From the NCBI GenBank assembly GCA_021234155.1, contig JAJEKV010000047.1:10066081-10130080 (forward strand): DNA of 64,000 nt, written 5' to 3'. This DNA comes from Isoetes taiwanensis (taxonomy: Eukaryota; Streptophyta; Lycopodiopsida; Isoetales; Isoetaceae). Positions 54,505-64,000 of the stretch are shown in pieces (within the stretch, counting starts at the first letter, position 1; each line of letters starts with the position of its first letter). The position numbers and the translations under genes were made by a program. The notes below the pieces were generated by a model. It searched no databases. It saw nothing but the letters and a program-made list of their open reading frames with translations, and was not told the origin of the DNA.

Positions 54505-55672
54505 GATTGCAGATTAAGAGAAAGGACCGTGTTATAGTATTAGTTCTTATGCTATTGAGCTGCTCTGGGAAGCTAATTTCAGCCTCTACCTTGGAATCTG
54601 ATGGTCAGTGCATACTGGTTCCTTTAGTTATACAATTTCATTTAAAGTTCGTCAACTGGCAATGAATGCCGCTATGCAATTTTTTCTGAAGGGTTTGTTT
54701 CTTAACCTCTTGCAGTGACTGCGCTCAGGACTATTGCAAGTCTTTGGACAAATGCAAATGACTTGGAGTGGACTGGCAGTGACCCATGTGGATCAAAATG
54801 GAAAGGGATCACATGTGATAATGTTTCCAGGACAAATGTTGTGGAACTGTATGTAGGAAACATTATTCTATAGCTCTTTATGTTCAATCACTTGAAACAA
54901 CTGCTAATTGTCTTAATGAGGTTCTATTTCAGGGATTTATTTGGAGTTGGCCTCCAAGGTTCTCTTTCTTCAGCAATTGGAGATCTAACAAGTCTTACAT
55001 CATTGTATGCTTGCTCCCATAAAATAAGTCTTTGCAAAAATGCTGACATATGCGTGTAATATGCAGGGATCTTTCATTCAATCCAAATCTTACAGGACCC
55101 ATACCTTCAGAAATTGGAGAGCTTATGAACTTAATAAGCATGTGAGTTGCTAAACTAGACTGCTTATTGTTTTATTCAAGTATTCAATGATGCAGCCTTA
55201 CTGTTTCTCTTTGCATGTAGTAATTTACAGGCTTGCAGTTTTAGCGACAAAATTCCTGGAGAAATTGGTAATCTGCAAGCATTGAAGTTTCTGTAAGTTA
55301 TCGTCCTTTTCAAGGCAGTCTAAAAGTTGATGAACTTGAAGATTAAAAGTTGTCCCTTGGCAAGGCATTGAACAAAAATCACCTGACAGGAACCATACCT
55401 CCCAACTTAGGAAAGCTGTCAAATCTGGCATGGTTTGACATATCTGAGAACTCCCTCCACGGTGGCCTTCTAATCTCGACTCAGAATACAGTAGGATTGG
55501 ACAATCTTACAGCAACAGGGCACTTGTGGGTATCCCTTAACATTTCCAATAGCCTTTGGATTTCTCATTAATGTGCTAGAAATAATACTGCCATTACAGC
55601 CATTAACAACTCGCTATCAGGCGTAATTCCGAAGGAAATTTGCACTTTGCATAAGCTCATTCACTTGTGAGT
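54505..55672 (+). pseudogene. Captured ectodomain exons of an LRR-VIII-type receptor kinase (HPCA1/At5g49770-like)
   Basis: A short hydrophobic signal-peptide-like exon (IVLVLMLLSCSGKLISA, to 54,602 with GTCAGT donor) is followed by exons at ~54,716-54,850 (ALRTIASLW, SDPCGSKWKGITCDN: the LRR N-terminal cap), ~54,933-55,003 (GLQGSLSSAIGDLTSLTSL), ~55,067-55,141 (LDLSFNPNLTGPIPSEIGEL), ~55,222-55,292 (CSFSDKIPGEIGNLQALKFL), ~55,365-55,520 (LNKNHLTGTIPPNLGKLSNL) and ~55,600-55,667 (NNSLSGVIPKEICTLHKLI). Most exon edges keep AG/GT sites, and each LRR sits in its own exon as in this subfamily. The acceptor before the ALNKN exon looks damaged. Later LRRs, the transmembrane segment and kinase are absent. 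Introns show DNA-level capture, not a retrocopy. Confidence 0.85.
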
Positions 55673-55689
55673 TGTTAGTATTCATCATA

Positions 55690-56520
55690 TAGAATATGAA
55701 GTTCTGCCAGTTACTGGCCGAAATCTCATGTATTGGAACATCTCAAGAAATTATTTTATAATGTATGATCTAGGTCATGTGGAGTGAATAATTTAATTAT
55801 ATGTCCAAACACAACGAAGACAAAAACATCAAAAAGTTGCCTCAAATATGAATATGAAGTTCATAATGATGGGAGTAAAGGACTGATCCCAAATCATTAA
55901 TGCACATGATTATACATGTGCTCTCAATCCAGTCTAGTCATGAACCCATGTTGCGAAAGAGTTCATGTCTAGTACTTATACAAGTTCTAAACTAATCAAA
56001 TATGCTTTTGACTTGGTTATTTTCTCCTAAACTTGTCACCTTAACAAAGACCATGAAATTTGATATCTTATGAATTCTATATGGGGTTATCCATACGGCC
56101 TAAAGTAAACAGTAGTGTCCCCTATAACACAATGATAAACACAACCTAAATATTTTCAAGCACAAGAAACTAGTCCTAACAATCTATTTTTTACATCCTC
56201 AAGTTTTCATCACACCACACCTACTTGAGACTCAACCCGGTCACTCAAATAGTCAACTATAGGCTATATAAACATCTTGTCTGGAGCACTTGTAGACGGG
56301 CTTGTAGCAGCTTGTAGATGAAGGTCTGACCCGAATTTATTAAACTGATCTTAAAAATAAGGTAAGGGGTCTAGTTGAATTTAGATAATAAATTGTACAA
56401 ATATGGTAGGGGGTTTGGAAGAATTTATAGAACAAAGTGTACATATATCGTAGGGGGTGTATCTAGAGTTTCTAAAAAATTCCGTATAAGGGGTATTTTT
56501 CTTAGTTTTTTACCGTATAA
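55690..56520. other. No gene recognised; right part of Pack-type element
   Basis: AT-rich. ccgtataaggg(g/c) occurs at ~56,490 and 56,513 and resembles ccgtataaaat near the left end (52,924), so subterminal repeats are likely. No exon seen. Confidence 0.5.
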
Positions 56521-56574
56521 GGGCCTTTTTCTTTAACCCTATGCACGCACATGCCATATAGACATTACATTAGC

Positions 56575-56587
56575 TGCACCCCCCGGG
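56575..56587 (-). repeat. Right terminal inverted repeat of the Pack-type element
   Basis: TGCACCCCCCGGG, exact inverse complement of the left end, followed directly by ATTCTGAG. Confidence 0.85.
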
Positions 56588-57278
56588 ATTCTGAGTAACT
56601 AGTATGCAAGTCTGCAGCCTCGAAAGCTTCATTGCCAAAATCACCATCATCACCAGCACCTGGTATTGGATTATCAGAGGTAACACCATATTTCACTTCT
56701 TCCATTCTGTCATACCACTGCCAAGTTGATGGTTCAGAACCTGTATGGCTACAAGCCTCCTTCTCATCTTTAAATTTAGCTTGCAGCTTATCCCACTTGT
56801 TCTTTAATTGTCTCAGCTCCACTAAACCCCCAACAAAGGGCTGCAATTTTATCATAATTTCCCTCCATTGTGTGTTGGAGAGGTTGAGGGTGCCTCCGGT
56901 CACCAATTTCATCTCGTTCAGGAGATTGAGGAATGTGGAGACACCGTGATCTGTCCATTGCACAGGGGACTTCCTATTCTTTGTGTCTATCACTTTCGAA
57001 TTTTCCTTCTCATGCACAACAATAGCCAAAGCAGAATCGGTTTCTAAAGATTCACTCACAATATCAGAGGATGCCTGAATTTCGCTGAATACACGCTTGG
57101 ATCTCTTTTCTTTTGACTGTCTTGAAGAGGGAATTGGCTCAGAATTAGTCTCCAATTGCACATCCATGGAGATCTGGCCTGTCATCTTCCGGGTCCTTCT
57201 TGGTGCCATTTTTTCAACCCGAGGAGGCACGAAAGGCTTGCTGGTTGCTGGCAAAGCAGATCGAGAGGCCTTAGACAT
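56588..57278 (-). pseudogene. Harbinger Myb-like DNA-binding ORF2, N-terminal half (split by insertion)
   Basis: Begins at ATG 57,276-57,278. A basic, disordered start (KMAPRRTRKM near residue 23, KEKRSKR near 56) is followed by a Myb/SANT-like trihelix domain at ~108-195: VQWTDHGVSTFLNLL, TQWREIMIKL, LKNKWDKLQAKFKDE, TWQWYDRMEE, with the spaced tryptophans of the family. In PIF/Harbinger transposons this protein binds the TIRs and helps the transposase enter the nucleus. The frame runs into the inserted element's TIR (ESRGVQLM then stop). The downstream half is at 52,393-52,900. Confidence 0.82.
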
Positions 57279-57529
57279 CTGAATCCAAATAATTTATTGG
57301 GAATAAGGACGACATAAAACGAAATTGACGATCAGAACTTGATGAACGAATGCACAAAAAACATAATGCAAATGCCTGCGTGATCTGATGAATACCTGGA
57401 TCGTAATCGGCAAATTGCTTCGACGAATTGGATACTTGGAGCAAGAATTAGGCGGCCTTGAAGATCAAGAAGCAGGGGAAATGGCCCCCGGTTTTGGTGT
57501 GGGGAACCATTTCGCAGTTTTTTTGCAAA

Positions 57530-57580
57530 ATAAAATTAAGGCTAATTGTTTGGTTAGTGGGCAATGGCGCCCCTAACGGT
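57530..57580. other. Candidate right end of the Harbinger element
   Basis: The sequence attgtttggttagtgggcaa then tggcgcccc, followed by TAA, resembles PIF/Harbinger termini (GGGG.G...CCAAAC on the other strand, TAA/TTA target). A matching left terminus was not found, so this is tentative. Confidence 0.35.
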
Positions 57581-57649
57581 ACATTAGGGGCAAATCATCT
57601 TCGAGGTGAGAGTTGGGTTTTCCCCCATCTCTCCCACCTCTCCCCATCT

Positions 57650-58404
<755 letters not shown>

Positions 58405-59680
58405 ATGGCTGCTTCTATAGCCCCTTGCCCAGACCCCCATTTGGAGGGGGATATTCCTCAGCCCCAGCCCCAGCCCCAAACCCAGCCCCAGCCCATCTGG
58501 GAGAACCAGGAGGAGGGGCCGCCACGAAAACGGCCCCGGTCAGATAACAAAGACAAGGGAGAAACCTCTTCCATGAGGAGGGAAGCCCGAGCGAAGGCCC
58601 AATCTATGAGATTGACTCGGGAGATGGATGAGGGCTGCTCAAGCCCGGCTACAAAAGCAGACGCGAGGGCCATGAAACAAATTGAGGAACAGTCGAGAGT
58701 AAATGTAACCCGGATTGCGTGATTGACAAAGCAGAGATAATAAATTCCCTCAAAGATCCCACGTGCTCAAAAGACAGCTTGGCGTGGGAAAGGCAACGTG
58801 GTTACGTAGATGGAGACCCGCATGCAAAGCAGCTGGAAGATCTAAGCCGCTTGGCCCACTTTGAGAGGCAACAGATAAGGGGGCCTTGCCGACTTGGCGA
58901 AGCTCGCGTGGATTCCCTCCTCACCACCATGGAGACTATGGCAGCGACAAACGGTGTGTTGAGCAGATACGCTGGCAACTATTTCCCGCCAAGTCGTAAA
59001 ACAGAGGGGTATGCCACCGTGATACGAAACGTCCGAGCCCTCGTCGAAGCTAGCCAGGCAGAGCTGAGAACCCTGCAGAGTAGGACGGAGACACATGATC
59101 GGGAGATTCAGGAGCTCAAAGCAACCATTGCCCAGCAAGGCAGCGGCCTCCATGCTGAGGTCCATGAACACCTGCGGCACTGCATGAGTGAGTTGGCCAG
59201 GCAGCAGAGGTTCCAACAGGAGCTAGGCTCCCGACTCCAGGCAGCAGAGGCCGCAACACAGGGACAGCCAAACGCACGTGCCCCACAGCCCACGGGTCGC
59301 CAAACAGGCAGATAGACACTACCTCCTCCACCTCACACGCCACATCGCCCTCGCTGTGAGCAGCCCTCACGCTCCAGCCAACAGGCATCACCTGCTGGGA
59401 CAACTACTGTTGCCCCTCGACTCAGTGAGCAGCAGGAGCAGAGCCGCCGACGTCATAATGTGGTGGTGCGTGGACTCTCGGAGGAGGCAGGAGAAGATCT
59501 CGCCAAGCGCATTCAGGATGAGATCCTATCTCGAATGGCATTCCCGACTGCGGTACACATTGCTAGAGCAAGCCGCCTTGGGACTCAACGCACAGATCGC
59601 CCGCGCGTTGTTACCTTCACGGTGGCGGCGCATGCGCGAAGTACGTGAGGCCATCCCGTCCGAGTAGGCAATTGAAGGGG
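58405..59680 (+). pseudogene. LINE ORF1 (RNA-binding Gag-like protein)
   Basis: First frame 58,405-58,722: a QPQPQPQ-rich start, then a nuclear-signal-like PPRKRPR. Second frame 58,719-59,315: coiled coil (AELRTLQSRTETHDREIQEL and following) ending in a Gln/Pro linker. Third piece, about 59,455-59,645: VVVRGLSEEAGEDLAKRIQD then RPRVVTF, resembling the RRM-like domain of L1-type ORF1 proteins (xxxGLPE...ED...RPR.V.V.F). Together these form the usual coiled coil plus RRM layout. Frame changes near 58,720 and 59,315-59,460 inactivate it. Confidence 0.7.
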
Positions 59681-60049
59681 ACTGCGTATGTCGACCAGGG
59701 ATCTCACCCCGATGCAACAGAGTCCCGCCGCGCGGCCCGCAAATGTGTCGTGGACGCCCGTCCGGGGGGGGGCTGCAGGCCTTGTCCGGGGGAAGCTTCG
59801 CGATTTTCAGGCCGGGCGCCGAGGTCGCCAATGCAATGCGCCGTCGCTACCACTCCCTCCCGCTGCCGCTTTGCCAGTATTCCCTATCGCACCTCCCCGC
59901 CCCGGCGCTCCCGATCATTGCTCAGCGCCGCGACACCCCCCGCAACCGATAGATCATCGAAGTCCCACACATCAATGCCAACAAATAGGAACTGTGGCCT
60001 CCTGATGGTGTCTTGAACCGCTTCCGGGGCTTCCCCCGCGTAAAGGCTA

Positions 60050-60840
60050 GATTCTCAACTCTATTGCACCAGATATGGATCTCATTTTCCTCATGGAGAC
60101 ATGGGAGCATGCAGGGCACAGATTACCGGACCTCCCAGGCTATCTGCATTTCTCGGTGTTCAATGAGTGCACAGGCAAGCGAGGGCATGGCGGCGTTGTT
60201 CGCTACTACCGCGCAACCTTTGAGGCACTCCGGTCTCGCTGCACAAAAATGCATTGTGCACAATCGCTACTTGTGGGTGCTGCGGCAAAGATGACAAGGG
60301 CGACACTCTCCTCATAGCAAAGATGCTACTTTCCACATGCCGAGAGCAACTTCTATAACACTCATTTGGATGTGGATCGATTGGAGCCCTATGTCGATCT
60401 ATATGATGACATACAGCAGCACAAACAATTGGGCAGGGTTATGTTGCTTGGCTTTTCTAATGCACGCACAGGAGCCGAGCAGGTTCCAAAATTTAACCCC
60501 CTGGCAGAGGACGTCTTGCAATTGAACCTCACAGAGGTGGCTTGGTCAAGGATATCAGATGACAACCATATTTTGCGCTATGGCAGGCAGTTGTTGTTGC
60601 TGGGTAGTATCTTTGACCTGGTTATTTGTAATGGGTTGGCACAATGGCCGTCTTCCAGTTGCTACACTTGTAGACAGGAGAACCAAGGGGGCAGCTCCAG
60701 TGTGGTGGATTATCTGCTGGTTGAGGAACGGGATCTGCACCTGGTTACTCATTTTTCCATCGGGACAGACACTCGGGACGAGGAAGTAGATTCGACCACC
60801 GCCCCCGCTCATGCATCTCCATTGGGAGGCTTCCCGCACC
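60050..60840 (+). pseudogene. LINE endonuclease domain
   Basis: MDLIFLMETWEHAG (60,075-60,116) matches the early 'D.i.l.ETW' motif holding a metal-binding Glu. GHGGVVRYYRA follows. The end reads VVDYLLVEERDLHLV and TRDEEVDS (60,702-60,800), homologous to the antisense fragments at 0.3-2.3 kb. The expected SDHxPL is lost here to an indel. The ORF 60,366-60,914 covers the second half. The middle lies in other frames. Confidence 0.75.
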
Positions 60841-61539
60841 TCGCCGCTTCAACACACCGGGTGCCCCACCGCCGCTGGACTACTGACCGTCAGGGACCTA
60901 TGCCCACCGCTTGAGCATGATCTGGCGGGACTGCTGCAACTCCCCACACTTCAAGAGCAATCTGCTGCGCTGACTCAACTGCTTCTGACGGCTGCTGAAA
61001 GATGCTTTGGGAGAGGCCGCTCACGTCGAACCACAGGCACTACCACCTTTCCCCGCAACAAATGGTTTGATGGTGAGTGTCGGGAGCTCAAACGCACACT
61101 CCGACAAGTCACTGATCCCATCTCCCGCCCACAGGCCATCACCAATACCGCCCTTTTCTCAAGAACAAGAAGGCCGATACCTCGCAGAGCATCAGCAATG
61201 ATGTTTGGTCTCCTCGGACCGCACCCCAGACATTCTCGAGAAGGGTTTTGAGCAAGCCCGCACGCCCCCACGTGGAACATCACCTGAGCAATGGGTACAA
61301 AGATTTGCAACAAACCGTGCGACCGGCTTCGGGGCGGGCACCAGTCCCTCCACGATAGGCATGGCTCTAGTTATCACGTAAGGGGATGTTATCATGGGCC
61401 TACAAATGCCTAGCTAATGGGAAGGCGGCAGATTTAGATGGCATGCAAAAGTGGTGAACTTCAAAATGGGCTGGGCCTCCATCGTGCCTGTCCTCACGGC
61501 ATTATTCAATAAAGCATTGGCGAGAAGGCTTCCCTACGC

Positions 61540-62582
61540 AATGGACCACTAGCGTAGTGGTGCCCATATACAAAGCGGGGACCCTCAATGCCCGCCAACT
61601 ACCGTACTATTATGGTCAGCTCTCTCTTTGCAAAACCGTTATCGGCATCCTTGAGCAAATGACCGACAATATGGACGGAGGAAACGGAGGTGCGAAGCCT
61701 ACTTACACGGGTTTTTCGCCCGCACATTCCACCATTGATCATATCTTCACTCGCACATTGATTGAGGATAGCAGGAATCGCCGACGTAACCCTCGCATCG
61801 TTGTTTCGTCGATTTTGCAAAAGCGCTTCAACACAAGTTCCCGCAACAAGCTCGGACCGATTAAGCGTAATGGGACCCCCGACTTGCGAGAATCGCAATA
61901 TATAGGCTGACGAGGCATGCTCAGGCCGTATCACATCAGCCTCACAGCCGGTAATCGTCAGGGTTGCCCCCTCTCCCCCACACTCTTTGGCCTATACATT
62001 GATCAGTTGGAAGATTGGCTCTCTGAGCATGGAGGCGCGGGCGCACATCTCATGCATCACACAATCCGGCAACTCATATATGCTGATGATGTCAACCTCA
62101 TGGCCTATACTCCAGAGGACATGCAAAGTCACCGGATGCTCTTGACACTATTTGCCAATTCACCGGCATGCGAAGTTAACTTGGCCAAGACTAGGTGTTT
62201 GCTAGTTGCATCGTCCCGTCAGCCAAGGCTTCCCACCTTCACTTACCAGGAGCAAGAGGTAGAGGTGGCTCCGACCTACAAGTACTTGGGGATTGAGTTC
62301 TCAACTACCACCCATTGGGATGCGGCTATCAGGTTGCGGGTCACGGCGGGTTGGAAAGCACTATATGCCATGCGTAACAACAGACCACAAGGCGAAGTTG
62401 TACCGGGCCACCAATCACATTTGTTTCGGGCCTTGGTTGAGCGGTCCTTTTGTATGGGGCGTAAGTGTGGGTCCGGTGATATCCCTCAACACCGAATGAC
62501 CTCGAAAGCGGTGCGAGAAGGCCTTCTTGGCACGGGCCCTTGGGGTGAAGTCCACAGCCCGCATCCAGATCCTACTCCGTGA
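61540..62582 (+). pseudogene. LINE reverse transcriptase domain
   Basis: VVPIYKAGTLNARQLPYY (61,557-61,610) and GFSPAHSTIDHIFTRTLIED (61,729-61,790) are the RT finger and palm motifs. Then, in the frame 61,917-62,582, TAGNRQGCPLSPTLFGLYID, the catalytic IYADDVNLMAY, and PTYKYLGIEF (thumb). GWKALYAM continues into sequence shared with the truncated copy at 4.6 kb. Stops and shifts near 61,910 and 62,580 break the ORF. It is of non-LTR type; the clade is not assigned. Confidence 0.85.
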
Positions 62583-63348
62583 GACAAAGCTTCCTACCCC
62601 TTCAACGGGCTGCATTGGAACGCCATATCGCTTACTTCCAAAAGGTGGTCGCTATAGCTGATACACGCTTGCCTTTGGCCACAGCCGATGGGTCCCCAAC
62701 GCCCGAAATCCTGCTGGAAAGACAGACAAGCAAGCTCGGTGGTTCTCACGCGGGCGGCAGCAAACAGATCGCCCGTGTCGACAAAGAAAGATCGCGAGGC
62801 ACTTAAACCGCACTGGATGCTACTTTCCTTCACAAGCTCGGGATGCGAGAGGCTCGGACGCCGCGTTAAGCCGGGCACACTATCGCCAGCAAGTCAATCC
62901 TAGGCTCACAAGAGGCCCACACCAAGACTTGTACACCCAAATTTGCCCATGAAGAAGCGCGCACTTATAGCCTCCATTCAAGACGGGTGCACATCGCCTC
63001 GCATTGAAACGTATGCTGGGCTCGGAAGCACGAGAGCAAAGGCTTTGCCGTGTTGCCACCGGTAGCGATTGAGGATGAATGTCATACCCTCCAGATCTGC
63101 CCGGCATTTGCCCATATCCGAGAGAGGTATGTTCGACTACTAGTGCCTGGCCAACTGTTGCATCAGTTATTGACTACGGCGTCAGTGGGTTTGTTGGGGT
63201 CATATCTCCAGGAGGTTATGGATGCACGGACTCGTTTGTGTCCTACGGGACGGACTTGAACCGTCCTATGCAATTGTACAGTCTGCCAACATGCTTATTA
63301 CTGCTAAGGTTTTTCCCTCGAAAACCCTTCGGGGCGGGGGTTTTTTAA
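62579..63348 (+). pseudogene. LINE ORF2 C-terminal region
   Basis: FLPLQRAALERHIAYFQKVV at 62,586-62,645 matches the 4.9-kb copy. Farther on, ECHTLQICPAFAHIRERYV (63,076-63,132) is the usual CxxxHxxxxC-like end of plant LINE ORF2 ('E..HL...CP....R'), followed by VGLLGSYLQEVMDART. Shifted between frames. Confidence 0.7.
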
Positions 63349-63427
63349 TCCTGTCAGTGATACGCTTGCTGCTCTCTTTTTTGTTTGGGTCCCATAGGCC
63401 AGTTGGTCTCCGTGGACGCTAAAAACC

Positions 63428-63449
63428 TATTCTATTCTATTCTATTCTA
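63428..63449 (+). repeat. (ATTCT)n tail of the LINE
   Basis: Four ATTCT pentamers at the 3' end, instead of poly(A). Same tail at 5341-5358 in the truncated copy. Confidence 0.85.
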
Positions 63450-63450
63450 A

Positions 63451-64000
63451 AGTGGGAGCATAAGTGGCCCTCGTCAAATTGGGATGATATTGAAGTTTGG
63501 GATGATATACTACAAAATTGTTTTATGTTCTTCCGCAAGTTTCAATATATCAGCAAGAAAATTTTGAAGGTAGAATCTAAGGTATCACTATCACTATCTA
63601 AGGAGAAGAAACTATTTTTGAAATGCTACAGGGCGCTTTATTGTTATTCAGGTTCGTTGAAATTGCAAGTGCATTACATAAGCTAGATATTTATGAGAAG
63701 GCATCAATTTTTTGTTACCACTTCCATAGAGATTTATTATCCTGTCTGGTAAGTTTTCTCCAGCTAAGATAATTGTTTGCTGATGCAGAAATGTATGAGT
63801 GGGTACATGGCTATACCACAAGTCTGAGTTTGATATTCATGATATCAAGTTTCCACTATCAAGTTTTGCAATCTGAAAAAACATCAAAATATATTTATTT
63901 GAATAATAACTTAATTACTGTTGCATGTCCAGTTTAGCTGAATTTTGGATTCCTTTATTTCAGCCATTTCTAAAGGGGAATCTAAGGTATCACTATTTAT
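63451..64000. other. No gene recognised; right flank of nested block
   Basis: 63,471-63,495 repeats exactly the 25 bases at 48,924-48,948. The motif aatctaaggtatcactat occurs at 63,573 and at 63,979. Otherwise AT-rich noncoding. Confidence 0.5.

Larger units (their letters stand above)
52901..56587 (+). mobile_element. Pack-type TIR transposon carrying LRR receptor-kinase exons
   Basis: The ends are perfect 13-bp inverted repeats CCCGGGGGGTGCA/TGCACCCCCCGGG, and similarity continues imperfectly for ~50-60 bp (TAATG, GTGCGTG, GGGTT). The element is flanked by ATTCTGAG (8 bp; or GATTCTGAG, 9 bp, if one G is assigned to the target) at 52,892-52,900 and 56,587-56,595. A 9-bp duplication with long TIRs fits Mutator-like elements, and 8 bp would fit hAT, so the class is unsettled. 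No transposase is inside. The cargo is intron-containing ectodomain exons of a receptor kinase (54.5-55.7 kb) plus unassigned exon-like pieces at 53,555-54,160. It interrupts the Harbinger Myb-like ORF. Confidence 0.82.
58405..63450 (+). mobile_element. Nearly full-length non-LTR retrotransposon (LINE), inactivated
   Basis: Order of domains: coiled-coil/RRM-like ORF1 (58,405-59,680), endonuclease (60,050-60,840), reverse transcriptase (about 61,540-62,580), C-terminal zinc-knuckle-like end (63,050-63,260) and an (ATTCT)n tail (63,428-63,449). Many frameshifts break both ORFs. No poly(A) is present, and the tail is the pentamer repeat also found on the truncated copy at 4.6-5.36 kb. The region is richer in G+C than its flanks. 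A target duplication could not be defined because the 5' end is uncertain. Confidence 0.88.

Overview
The window looks like nuclear DNA of a land plant, and its PPR style, repeat load and retroelement types fit a fern or another seed-free vascular plant. The plant evidence is direct: a PLS-type pentatricopeptide repeat gene, LRR receptor-kinase exons of the At5g49770/HPCA1 type, a plant-type heteroglycan glucosidase fragment, a trimethylguanosine synthase, aldo-keto reductase exons, and LTR elements primed by initiator tRNA-Met. The fern assignment is inference. Most of the window is transposable elements, often nested, with gene debris between them. Intact coding sequences are few.

Layout. 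0-5.4 kb: three tandem ~0.8-0.9 kb repeats carrying antisense LINE endonuclease remnants, a GC-rich ~100-bp tandem array, and a 5'-truncated LINE tail. 5.5-8.4 kb: a minus-strand non-autonomous LTR element with a GATCT target duplication and possible captured exons. 10.3-11.1 kb: an intact intronless TGS1-like methyltransferase (minus). 12.6-16.0 kb: a minus-strand gag-only Copia-like element. 17.6-18.8 kb: a decayed LRR-kinase fragment. 20.0-21.7 kb: a PPR gene cut off at its C-terminus, followed by a broken Ty3/gypsy pol on the minus strand (21.8-24.2 kb). 24.9-25.3 kb: two exons of a GH31 heteroglycan glucosidase.

25.7-29.4 kb is the most unusual part, a GC-rich three-ORF island. The first ORF begins with the exact histone H3 tail (ARTKQTARK) and ends in a CENH3-like histone fold, but ~340 charged residues lie between them. 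It is followed by two overlapping ORFs that I do not recognise. The two transcription units have related TATA/leader modules, and paired ~30-bp foldbacks lie between them. The H3-like ORF has one in-frame stop and one homopolymer frameshift. The second ORF has two in-frame stops.

29.5-48.8 kb: mostly noncoding with local duplications, a second gag-only Copia-like element with identical LTRs (35.8-38.6 kb), a scrambled aldo-keto reductase pseudogene with duplicated exons (39.3-43.3 kb), and a small-heat-shock-protein fragment.

48.8-63.5 kb: a nested block. A decayed PIF/Harbinger transposon (transposase plus a Myb-like second ORF) has its Myb-like ORF split by a 3.7-kb TIR element. That element carries intron-containing exons of an HPCA1-type receptor-kinase ectodomain, so it is a Pack-type gene-capturing transposon. 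Long (CT)n tracts and a nearly full-length but frameshifted LINE with an (ATTCT)n tail follow. A 25-bp exact direct repeat brackets the whole block. All calls come from reading the sequence, with no database searches.
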